Positions 41,062 through 52,862 of a DNA stretch of 64,000 nt are shown here, in pieces. The notes beneath the pieces were generated by a model. It was not told the origin of the DNA. It did not search any database and was given only the letters and a program-made list of their open reading frames with translations. Position 1 is the first letter of the stretch, and the number at the start of each line of letters is the position of its first letter. The stretch is taken from NCBI GenBank assembly GCA_013399695.1, contig VXAU01004938.1, positions 699,425-763,424 of the forward strand, given 5' to 3'. The translations under genes were made by a program, and so were the position numbers. Source of the DNA: Formicarius rufipectus. Lineage: Eukaryota > Chordata > Aves > Passeriformes > Formicariidae.

Positions 41062-41710
41062 CATAGAAACATAATTGTGTAGGTTGGTAAAGATCTTTTA
41101 GACAAAGTCCAACCATTGGCAGTGACGTGTTCACCACTAAACCATGTCCCTAAGTGTCACACCCACGTCTGTTAAATATCTTCAGGAATGGTGACTCAAT
41201 GAGTTCCCTGGGCAGCCTGTTCCATTGTTTGACAACCTTTCAGTGAAGAATTTTTTCTGACTATCTAATCTAAACCTCCCCTATGACAACATGAGACCAC
41301 TTCCAGTCATCCTATTGCTTGTTACTTGGGAGAAGAGACTGACCCCCACTTGGCTACAACCTCCTTTCAGGTAGTTGTAGAGAGTGATAAGGTCACCCCT
41401 GAGCCTCCTTTTCTCCAGGCTAAACACCCCCATCTCCCTCAGTCACTCCTCATCAAACTTGTGCTCCAGACCCTTCACCATCTCCATTGTCCTTCTCTGG
41501 ACACACTCCAGCACCTCAGTGTCCTTCTTGTAGTGAGGGGGCCCAAGAGTGAATACAGTAGTCAGAATATGGTCTCACCAGTGCCAACTATGGGGGCACA
41601 ATCACTGTTTCTGATACCAGTCAGGATGTGACTGGCCTTCTTAGTCACCTTGGCATGCTACCAGCTCTCATTCAGCCAGCTGTTTACCAACACCCCCAAC
41701 ACAACACATG
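41062..41710 (-). mobile_element. CR1 LINE fragment, about 650 bp, - strand
   Basis: Read on the + strand: 'aggttggtaaagatcttttagacaaagtccaacc', 'ccactaaaccatgtccctaagtg', 'gggcagcctgttcca', 'ctccttttctccaggctaaacacccc', 'ccttctctggacacactccagcacctcagtgtccttcttgtagtgagggg', and 'ctttctgataccagtcaggatgt'-like wording before it fades near 'caacacccccaacac'. This is the complement of a CR1 3' end, with the element's 3' terminus at the left edge. All frames are broken. Confidence 0.93.
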
Positions 41711-44700
41711 GATAGATAGGCTCCAGTGATCCTAAAATCTTCCGTGTTATTGTTTGAAAGCTGCAGAGTGCAGGTTGTGTGAGCAGCACTGTGTGTGTGT
41801 AGGACAAGGTGTTAATGCACTGCTCCTTGTCACTAATTGCATTGAAAACATAGATGTATAACATTCCATTGGCTGTGTTATGGTCATTTGTAGGAATAAC
41901 TTCAGTTTTTCATTATAGAAAATAACCTCATGTCTGGAACTACTCATTGATATTGCAGTATTGAAACAACTCTGGTACAAATACAGTTGAGGGTTTGACA
42001 GAGAAGTTGGAAACAATATACTTGTCACAAGCTTAAAAAAGTATGGTAGCTTATGGTGTGAGGAGCAGAAAGCACATTTCCGGAGTGCTACTGAAAGAAC
42101 AGGGTATGTCTTACATGAGCAGAGATGCCAGGCAAGTGGGATTCCGTCACTGTGCTCTCACTTTTAAATTCAGAGAGATAAGGGACCTGATTTCAATCCT
42201 ACTTGTGCCAGTTTCATACATCTTCAACAACTTTGGCTTCAAAGTTACACTGAGCTGAATTAGATCAGAATGAGGTCATTGTTTCTAAAATTTGCTTCAT
42301 TCAGGTTACAGAGTTCCTGAAAGTCTAACTTCTCTGGAACAAATTATACTAGAAGGCATAAATTCAGGACTGAGCTGCAGCACTTGAACAAAAAAAGCTT
42401 TGAAAGTTCTTATTGAAACAGAGTTTCAATGTAAAAATACCTTAGCATTCAAATAATGAAATTTTGAATGGTCGTAAGAGGAATAATTGATTATTTAAAA
42501 TACTGAAATCTTTGACATGTTCTATTAAAAGCCAGATTGGAGTGACAAAATGTCTTATTATTTTGCCCAATATTGGAGTGTAGGAGATTTTGTTTTGTGT
42601 TTATAATTACATATTTTTTTCATAGAGACCTCTAAATCTAATGTAGGGCAAATGTAGCTTTAATGTACAAAGAATTTTACTGAAAATTAAGAATTCTATT
42701 ATTTTAGTTTTTTTAGCTTTCTTCTATGAACTGCTTCTATTTTAAAGTGAAAACATAAGAAATATTGAGAGATAAGAAATTTCTCTCCATATATGTTTAA
42801 GCAATAAATGTCACTGCTTTGGAAGTACTTCTTACAACACTGAATGATAAATATCTTACTACTTGAAAATATTAGTATTGGCTATGATTTTTTTTAGAAA
42901 AATTTTTTCAGAGAAATTTAGATGAGGAGAGAACTAGAATGTTTCAATTTGCATAGATTTCTAATTGTAGAGGATTTTATTTTTCAAATTTTTGCCAAAC
43001 CTTCTCCTACTTAGATACATCTATGTTCCTTAGAAGATAAATGAAAAGGGTGTGAACTTCTGCAGCATTTAGAGGAATCTACTGTATAATCTTTTAAATT
43101 TGCAGTAATTTAAACTTGGCATAAGACAATAATATGCCTCTTAGAAAAAGCCCTGTCTTTTCCCAATTCTTGGCTGCATCTTCACATCCTTGTTATCACT
43201 CCAGCTGGCAGAAGCATTCAGACAGGTACACACTGCATCAAACCAGGAAACTTTTGTGGGGTAACTCTAATTAGGTACAAAGATGTGAAATATAAACATT
43301 TGAAGCTTCCTGAAAAAAATATGATTTCCCTCTAAGATATTATGATGCATGCTGAAAAGATGGTGTGTAACTGATTATACCTTATCAGAATCTGAGGTTA
43401 GATAGGGATTTGCTGAAATAATGAAGAAGAAATATTTTCATATGATAATCAGAGAAGACAGAATATTTTATCATAAGTGGACAAGAATAATTTCATAACA
43501 CTGCAATTCAAACAACAAAGTCTATTATTCAATTTTATTGATTAAACCCATTACTAAATTACAGTCTGAACCTTCTGTATACAAATGTACACAAGCCATT
43601 AAAACTGCAATTCTTTAATCATGTATCCTTTTACTCTGGGACTTTTCTGGAACTATGGCTATAGTAGAAATGTTGTCTGGGCACAAGATTAATTATCTCC
43701 TGATATACTGCAACAGTAGAACTATGAGTTATTATTAAACTATTTTAGTACAATTGTTATAGTTATCTATGGTTCCATATGAGATTAAGTTTATTAGTAA
43801 TAAGACAACACGACTTTTAGTACTTTTAACTTAGGGAAAATGTTTATCATTGAAACATGTCTTCAGTTTATATTTTTAACTCTAAGATGTATTTTTCCCT
43901 GGAAATTGTGAAATTTTTCTATTCTGAAGACAAAGATATTTCTTTTTCAGTTTAAACCATTGAATTATCTGTGTGACCAATCTTAAAAGTATTGTAAAAA
44001 ATCATTATTGCTTTCTGTACACATTTTTAAAAAATCTATTTCAAATTTAAATAGCAAAGAAAAGAAGCTTGTGTTATCATTCCAAGATAACTTCCCACTG
44101 TCATTTCACATGGTGAAATTCTTGGCAGGTGGAATATTTGCTGAATAAAATCAATAAATATTAATTAACCTTTTAATAACAATGAAATAAATGCCTGTAC
44201 AAACATTGCTGGAAAGGGCTTCATCCTAAGAAAAGCGAGGCTTCCTATGTAGGTAATTCCTATCTTATCCAACCTGGTCAATATATTTCAAATTACTCCT
44301 TTCAGTTTAATTAAGTTAAAAATTTGGACTTGTTAACCAAGTTTTGCATCAGGGATAAGTGCTATTAATCATACACATTTGGCACAAATAAGGGAAAAAT
44401 GAAAACCGGATGGATTCTGTGTAAAACATTGCAGTTCCTTACAATGCCATAATGGAACAAAAACCATCGTGGAGTTTTTCTTTGAAGTTTTCAGAGTGTT
44501 TAAATACTGCTCCATAACATATAGAACATGTATTTTCAAATTAAAATATTCTTCATACTTTGATTAAATCATCATTCTTCTAGTAAAACAAAACTGTCAA
44601 ACTTATCTGTCACAGACTAAACTCAGTGACATTTTAAATGTTGATACTTTCCTATGGCATATTTAAATTTGTTTTGTAGGTAATTTTGTTATTCCTCCAG

Positions 44701-47700
44701 TTAACTATCAGCAACTAAAAGGGCTATGGTCAAATAAATTTAGTTAACTCAGTAAAAAATAATTATTTAGTTGGGACTATTCTATCAATTATATGGTTTG
44801 GGTTTCTTTCACATTTTCTTAAAAAATGTGTCTTTCTTGTTCTGTTGTTATTGTGTATATATAATGTGTATTTCATTAAGGATAAGATAATCAGTATGGG
44901 GGAAATAGGGAAACCGAACGGAAGGTGGAATAAGCAGAATGGGCTGTACAGATGCCATTACCCTGAAAACAGGGTTCCTGTCCTTTAGCCCTGTGGTTCC
45001 AAGCTCCCCTAAACATGCCATTCAAGACTTTGAGCTAGTCACAGAAGCTGCTTGAGATTAAACTGAATATTGTCGAAGATGAGAGGTGGAAGTATATGTT
45101 TGTCAGAGGAAAACATATCCTTTTCATCTTTACACAATTCTCACTCCATGCAAGCCTCGTCCATTGCAATTCTCAATCTAATCTCCCGAGAGAAATACTT
45201 GGCATGAGTAGTCTAGGTACAGTAGGCCCAGTTTCTGTGTTCTTTTGTGACTGGCTGTAGTTTCAACTACAGCTGTTCAGGAACTGCTGTATAACACTGG
45301 AGCTGATCCTCTGAGAAAGGCAACAGCACAGGTGAGGGGCGAGTCAGCAGCTTAAGGCAGTCACGACTACAGTCTTGCAGGAATCTGCCCCCACTCCCCA
45401 GTCAGAGCCCTCAGCAGTTGTGGAGTTGAATGATGAGTGCCTTGAAAATCAGGCCACCTGCCTTGGTATCTTATTACTGATTTAGGAACCCAATTTCACC
45501 CTATTTGTGAAAATTCTAGCTAACTTTTTCCAATTATAAGATTTTCTCAAAAGTATATTTAAAACCCTATAATGGTGTTTCAAAGCTTTTGGTGTCTTTC
45601 ATTAATTTCAAAAGAGCATTAATGCATTTCTCCTGTGATGGTCCACTGTTCTGATATTAAAATCCCAATTTTAGGGACAAGATAGAAAAAATGTGAGGCA
45701 ATGATAATGACTTTTCTGATAATTGAGAAAATCTTAAGTAAAACCGATTGAAAAGAATTGGGTCATTGCAGTCTATCAAATTAGTTTTCAGTGGTTCTGT
45801 TAGAAAGTTGTGTTGAGAAGTTTATTTTGCCTTGGAATACAAAGTACCTACATTTCTCTTAAGACTGAAGTTTTATGCTAACATATATGCTAACAGTTTC
45901 ATCTTTTCTACTGAACTAGTCCTATTTGTCATGGAAAGGTTAAAGACTATTGCACAAAGGAAATAAGAGTAATGTTTAGTTTACTTTTTTTTTTGTTATA
46001 AATCATCACTTTTTTTTGTTATAAAGTTCTATGTGACTTGAAAATGTGAAAGCATTTATTTATTTTATAATATACTTCTGAAAATATTTCCCATAGAATG
46101 TATCATGCTTTTCTGTTACAGCATTGACATCTTGTAATGTTCAGATATACTGGGGACAAAGTAAGTCTGCAGACTTTTTGTCCTAGCTACCAGATGACCA
46201 TGGCTGGGCATTGCTACATGTTCACAGAATCATTACAGCATAAAAGAAAAAGTGGAGAAAGATCACATAAAAATTTCACTGAGTTCCCCATGGCAATCTT
46301 GGCAGTACTTACCCAGCAGCCTGGTCCTGCTTGTATAACCCATTCAAGTCTTTACATTATTCAGTGGTTCTTTTCCCCTTTACTGAATTTTTAATTTACC
46401 TCTTATATGTTTTCCCCCCCTTTCCTCTTTTTTTGAAACCATGTAGTTCAGGCAACAATTTGATTGATCATGCTGCTTAGCAGGCCTTATCAGGCTTTCA
46501 GACTTGAAGATACTTTTAAAACAGTTTATTTCAGTTAATATTTGACTTACTAAATTGTCAAAAGTACTGTGAAGTCACATATATCTAATGTCTACATTTC
46601 ACTTTGCTGATTAAATAACTTGTTACCGAGGAAAGTTTGAATAGTATTTATGAGCATGGAGAAGTAGATTGTGAATGAAGTGTGTGGTAATAGAGCTTCT
46701 GGTTTATGTCTCATCTGTTTCAATAGAAAAGTGAGCTTCATAGCCTGTGTTCATGCAGCACTGTTTTCTGTGTTAAGATATTCTTTTGAGATGTGTAAAT
46801 ACAGGTGAACTAAATGAATACGTACATGTAAGAAATAGTTTCAGTGTTTATAACTTCTGCCTTTCTGAACATTTAGATTATGAATATCTTTTAGGTTCCT
46901 AGTTATATAATCTGTTTACTTGGAAAATGGAAATATATGATCATTAGTTATATAATCTAAATAGAGTCCAATAAAAGTTTTTATCACAAACCTCTATGAC
47001 TATTTAGTGTTTTGCATAATTATAGACCATTTTTATATTCATCTAGAACAATAAGAAAAGGCTTGGCTTATGACACAGTATGTCAGACCTTTAGATATTA
47101 CACCATACCTTAACTAAGAAGTGACTGCATGCAATATTTTTCATTGGATTTTATAATTTCTAATAATTTTACTATTTCTTCTGCATATTATAGTTTGGAT
47201 TTAAATTTTTTTTGGAAGCTCAGTTATGAAAATCTGATCTTACTGAGCGTTTCTAAAAGCTGAATTCCTTTGAAAATCATGTTTTGTTCTCATCCTGCAA
47301 TCTTAATACACTTTAAAAAAGAAAATTACAGGAAAAAGCATTTTTTAAAGCTAGCATATTGATGAGTTGAAGGAATAGAATTTGTTCTTAAAAGCTTTTT
47401 ACTGATGAAGGCCATCAGACCTAGGTTTGAACTTCAGACTAATCAGCCGAGCTCAATTTAGGGGATTGCTTTTGTCTCTTCAGTGTAGAAAGTATATATA
47501 TGAGACTGCAAGTTCCTGGGTTTCAGACATATACAATTCATTGCCTCAAGACAATCACTATGATCCTTTGCAAAACCCAAGGCTGGTCAGTAGTTGAGAT
47601 CTTGACAGATGTAATTCAGTAGAACTAAAGGTAGCTGGAGCATGTTTTCCGCTATCTGCTTTGTGTATGTAGTGTTACAAGAAAAGATTGATCCCTTCAA

Positions 47701-48410
47701 AACCAATACTTTAATTGTAAAAGTATAAAACTGTTGTGGATGCTGAGGCCAATAGAGTGGCTGAACCAATTAAAAAACCTCATTAAAAGCTGAGAAGTCA
47801 CTAAGTACTAGTGTCTCACTTCAAGACACTGAAAACACACAATTTTGTCTTGAAGTGTATCTCAGTAAGGGGAGTTGGGGTGAGCCAGCACCTCATTGTC
47901 ATCTGCAATGAAAGCCCCATTCCTCATCCCCTCTCATGGTTGTTCATCTGGACCAAATCCATTTTTTACCTGACCTTTAGCTAACCAGTTTAGATCACTA
48001 CACTGATCTGAAACTGAACCACAACAATGAACACTTTCCTTTCACTTTAATAAGATGAAGAATTACTATGGCTTGTTTGCACCTTTCTAAGGGCTGGCAC
48101 AAAAGAGCACAGTCACACCGCTGGAAGCAGCATGGAGAAGAGGATTGAGACAGCCACATCCAGTGACAAAGAGATATTAGATAACTCAGGTGCCTTATGG
48201 ACCACATTTGCACTAAGCTATAAATAATAGTATGACTTTCAAGCAACACTGGCAGCATCAAAGGCAAAATTGCAAATTATGAAGGGTGATGCATATGACA
48301 ACTTGAGAGGTGATAAAATAGGTGAGAGCCTCTCGGTATTCCTATTTTCCTAAAACTGAAACCACATACTGGATGTGACACTTAGTGCCATGATCTAGTA
48401 ACTGGACTGG
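41711..48410 (+). other. RIMS2: Downstream RIMS2 intron, unique AT-rich sequence
   Basis: Nearly 6.7 kb with no supported gene and no recognised interspersed repeat. From about 42280 to 44880 it is especially AT-rich with very few open frames. A short tandem duplication of a T-run plus GTTATAAA unit sits at 45984-46025. A GC-richer stretch lies at about 44900-45460. Confidence 0.45.
45984..46025 (+). repeat. Tandem duplication, about 23-bp unit
   Basis: ACT-(T)n-GTTATAAA occurs twice in succession, separated by 'tcatc'. Likely a local slippage duplication. Confidence 0.65.
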
Positions 48411-48477
48411 AGTTGGATCAAGGGTTGGACTTGATGATCTTGGAAGTCTTTTCCAACCCAATCGATTCTATGATTGC
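48411..48477 (+). mobile_element. CR1 3'-terminal scrap, + strand
   Basis: 'ggttggacttgatgatcttggaagtcttttccaaccc' followed by 'gattctatgatt' is the last roughly 65 bp of a CR1 with its terminal repeat. Everything upstream of it in the element is missing. Confidence 0.88.
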
Positions 48478-48700
48478 CTGAAGATAGGGCTGCACTGCAG
48501 CCCAAAGCGTGCCTATAGCTGGTTTCGAGGGTGGTAGTTATAGCGCTGATAGCGCTGGAGCTGCAGAGCGCCAGCTGCTGAGAGCCGGGGTACATACGCA
48601 TGTGACGAGTCTGTGCTGAGCTGCTATGCCCGTGTCCTTGTTACTACACGGAGGCTGTACTGGTGTACAGATACACTGGGAGATAAGCAGCTTTTCAGCC
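48478..48700 (+). other. CpG-rich patch in an AT-rich intron
   Basis: Immediately after the CR1 scrap, about 170 bp are GC-rich and contain about ten CpG dinucleotides between 48507 and 48650, in an intron otherwise nearly free of CpG. It includes the palindrome GGGCTGCA-C-TGCAGCCC (48487-48503) and a tandem TAGCGCTGA/TAGCGCTGG pair (48541-48558). No gene is evident; the 68-codon frame on the - strand has no recognisable product. It may be a small CpG island, an alternative promoter or an unrecognised repeat. Confidence 0.5.
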
Positions 48701-51700
48701 CTGGCCTCTGGAAGATGACTTCTCTAAGCAGTAAGCTTGTGTTAATAAGAATCCTTTATGGCACCTCTGTAAGATGAGAAAAAACATCTCTGAAAATGGC
48801 AATACTTTGTGTTAGTGCTGTAGTTTAAGTTCAAAAAGTATATGGTTGTTGTAAACTCCATACCAGAAAAATGTATTATATGTTCAGTGCTGTTGTCTTC
48901 TTCTCTAATAATTTTCTATAAGAAAGGAAAAATTCAACATTAGATATGCAAGAAGGCATCCTGACATGATTCCCTTCGGCATTCTGTGGGACTGATCTTC
49001 TGTTGTTCCCTTCTCCTTTTATCTGTACGAAGTAACTAAAAAGTGGATGTAAAACATTACCATTCTGATTTGCTGGCATTAACACTAACACCTTCCTTGT
49101 AGTCACTCCAAAGTAGATCAGATGACTAGCAACATGCTTCGAAGGGGAAGATAAAAGCTTTGTTTTTCAGAAGTGCTAATTCTCCGCGTGCCTATGAAAT
49201 TCAATGCGAGCAGAGAGTGCTTAGTCAACAGCTTTGTTCTTTTTAAATATCTGGGAAGAAACAGTGCCCAACCTCTTTGAACCTTTTACATTTGTGTAGT
49301 GTGAGTGCGAAATCCCATCACGCTGTGGAGGCAATGACCTTCAGTGACTCTGCACACACACAGGTCGCTGAGCATTGTATAGAACTGGCTGAAGCTGAAG
49401 TTGGCTTTTTATTGACAAACGGTAAAAATGTGCTGTCAGAAGCGCTACGAAAGTACATTGTAATCATATAATTGAGCTGCTAATTATAGATAAGAATTGC
49501 AGGTCTTAGCACTGTCTCAGACTTCCTACTTCATCTATAGTTTCTGTTTCAGGGAAAACTGTGCTGCAGTTTTCCTTGCTGGATTTGTGCTGGAGGCTGA
49601 TTTTTTTCTCCTTTTTTCTTTTCTTTTTTTTTTTTTTAAACCAGTAACAATTCACAAATTGTAATTCAACAGTTTTGAAGGGTTAATCTGCAGGAAAATG
49701 CCTTATTTTGTCGATGTTAAAACACTTAAGGCACTAATTTGAAGTGGTGCATCACCTTCATTCTAAGGTTGTGCATTTTATGTCACTATGAAAACTGGCA
49801 GACTTATTATAAGCCTCTGAACAAAAATCACAGTTCACATAGGCTTAGGAGAGGATTGTTAGTATTTGGTTGCTAGTATCTATGGTTCTGCTGAACTTCT
49901 TGAGGCTCCTGTATATAACTGTTATATATAGGGATATTTCCTAAGGAATTATTAACTTGTTTTGTCCCGTGTACTCATAGCCACAAGAGTTAAGTGCTCT
50001 GAATGTAGGCAGTACAGGATTCCAGTACAGGATTTTGTATTCTTGGTATGTCTTCCACGTCCTGCTGATCCCAAGACTCCTTATATTGTTTGGTGAGCAT
50101 TATATTCAATGTTGTTCAGATAGTACTTTCTGCAATTTAATTAAGTTCATTATCTTATTTTGACTTTCAGAAATATTGTTCCTTAAATAAATTCTTACAG
50201 TTCAGACCTCTGGCACAGATGCAATAAAATACATTATTAAGTGATTTCTATGGCAATAACAAGCCATAGAAACTCTCTCTCCCATTCCCTATGACATGGT
50301 TCTTGTCAGATTATAGCAATGGGATAAGCAAGCTCGCAAAACAGAACTACAAAAACTGCATTTTGTGAAACAAATTTCAGTAACTTTTTAGTTTTTAATA
50401 TATTTCATAATTTTCTTTTAGGTGCTGTATACAGTTTTCTGAGTATTTGTTGTTGTTTATATCTTTCTAGCTGGATGTTTTTCTCCAATTTCCTTTTGAA
50501 AACTCTGCTACTGTAAGGAGTAATAAAAGATATGTTTGTGTATGAGAGCAGCTAGTACAGTTGCCGAATCTTTTCTAATCATATTTGTCAAGGGGGATTG
50601 TAAATAATTTTCGAATGGATTGCTTAATAGTAAATGACAAAAGGGAATTCAGCTCAGTTGTGGAAGATTGATGGATTTGAGCTTTCCCCTCCATTTTAGG
50701 CTTTTGATCTGTATTCATTTGTAGATCTTAACTCATCATGTTTGTTTGTTTTGTATGTAACTGAAGTTATATATACAACAACTCCTTCAAGCTTTACTGT
50801 TCTTGGGGTACAGAGTGGATAGGGTTTCAGTGTGACTCATGGGGGATACAGATGCAGTCTGGGTGTCACTCAGGACTGTCCTAATGTCCACTTGGAAATG
50901 TAGATACATACTTTTGCCTCTCCAATTTATTCTTTATTAGGTAGGGCTTGCTGGAGTGCAGAAATACCCACAAGTATATGCCAGGTACATGGCATTTTCA
51001 TTTCTAAGCTACTCCAAAACTTTCTCTCCCTGTCCATTTCATCAGATGGTTGCCTAAGCCCACTGCAGAGGCTTAGGAGTGCACAGTAGTTCTTTTTTCA
51101 AGGCCAGGGATCTGGCCTGCCTATTAGGGGTTTAAATTTGGTATTATGTAGCATAATCCACCAAATGCTTTGGCTATTATATTGCCTGCAAAAATAAAGC
51201 AGATGTTGCTGAACTAGACAGCCCCATTGGATCATGTACTTGCAAACTATTTATGATAAAAACATAAACATAAAACTGTAGCTGCATTTCCACATTGCAG
51301 GCTGAGGAATACTCGAGAGGGCCCTAATCCTTGCCTACTGATTTTAGGTGCTATTGCAATAGAACCAGTATATTGCTGTCTAGAGTCTAACTTAGTCAAC
51401 TGACAATGCTTTATTGATCAGGAAATTTCTGTTTTAGGACTTGTGGAATATTTCTGCTGTTTCTTCTAAGTGGTATTTTACAGCTTCACAGAATTTAGAA
51501 TGATTAATTACCATTACAACATCTAATACAGCCTGCTATTTATCACAGTCCATTCAGTGACATGCTGTTATTGAGTTCAGTAACTTGTATGACTGAAGAA
51601 CATCTCATGTTTGATCAAAGGGTATTTCTTGAAAGGCTTCCAGCATTTGTGTGGAGAGATGAGAATCTATGATGTCTCTTAATAGTTCATTTCAATAGAT

Positions 51701-52748
51701 GATTTCTGTTGTCTTTTAGGAGGAAGATTTATATTCAAAACATTCATCTAGCCTTGCATGTGTTTTAAGCCTTCATCTCGAAAAATAGTCTTGCTTTTAT
51801 TCATTCTAAATCGTCCTGGTAAAGTCAGTGGTATTAATTAAAAAGCATAAGTTTCTACATTTGCCTAAGACTGTGTGGGAACAGAAACAGAGAGCAATAC
51901 TCACACCTGTATGTAATCTGGGCTCCTAGGGTTGCTGCAAATGGTAAAACTTCATCTTATTAAACTTGGGTGCATCTTCATTAATAATTATAAGGAGTCA
52001 GCCTAACTAAAAAGAGAAAATATTCTTAGTTCAATCCCTAAACATACCTCCTAACTGTTTTGCTCTGGCATTCAGTTAGATGTTTTTTTCACCTTTTAAT
52101 ATGAGACGTTTTGAATTTAAAAGATATGAAGAAATAAACAGAGAAAATTCTATTGTGTTTTAATTATAGAACGATATATATGTTTGAGAATATGCTTTTC
52201 TGTGTGCTACATATGAACTGGCTGATTTGTTTTGGGTTTTCAACATAGTAATCTAGATGTTGTGAGCTAGCAAACCTGTAAATGGATTAATATTACTTAA
52301 AGAAATATATTAAAATGAAAGAAAAATTAATATAGGAAACTACAGAAAATGTCAGGAATAATTGCATTTAGATTAAGTACTTTCCTGCTGTGTAAAAGGA
52401 GGCTCCAAGAAATCAGATTATAATGGTTATATCTCTCATTACCATTCCAGTAAAAAGAGAATAAGTTATATGATATAATAATGTAATGACTCATCTTATT
52501 AGAAAAATATACTTGATAAATTTAAAATCAATGATGGGAGGAATTTCTAAAATTATATGAAGAGAAAATAGAGATCCATAAATTAGACAAATTATTCATT
52601 AAATATTCACTATATATTTGAAAATTAGAAATTTACTTGCAATTATTTATGATTGTTGAAGTTCAATATAATATTTCACTACATCAAATATAAAAGTGGT
52701 AATAATTTCATGTAACATGTTCAGATAGTATTTAAAAGGGAAAAAATA
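48701..52748 (+). other. RIMS2: Downstream RIMS2 intron with candidate regulatory block
   Basis: Unique sequence with no supported gene. The part at about 48940-49520 is complex and free of repeats, with clustered TAAT and GATA-like motifs near 49460-49495 and occasional CpGs, which is what intronic enhancers often look like. The remainder is AT-rich, with a T run at 49622-49638 and a short tandem duplicate of AGTACAGGATTCC near 50011-50036. Confidence 0.45.
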
Positions 52749-52862
52749 ATGTGTGGTATGGGGCAGCCTGTTGGCCAGCTGTGTCCCCTCACAGTTTCTC
52801 ATGTACCCCCACCCTCCTCACTGGTGGGGTGGGGGGAAAAGCAGAAAAACAGTCCGTTGTCA
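52749..52862 (+). mobile_element. Endogenous retrovirus LTR fragment (avian type)
   Basis: 'ggccagctgtgtcccctcacag', 'ctcatgtacccccaccctcctcactggtggggtgggg' and 'aaaagcagaaaaac' closely follow a common avian ERV long terminal repeat as I remember it. Only an internal LTR piece is recognisable; no LTR ends, target-site duplication, primer-binding site or viral reading frame is seen. GC-rich sequence continues to about 52970 and may be a diverged continuation. The copy is non-functional. Confidence 0.55.
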
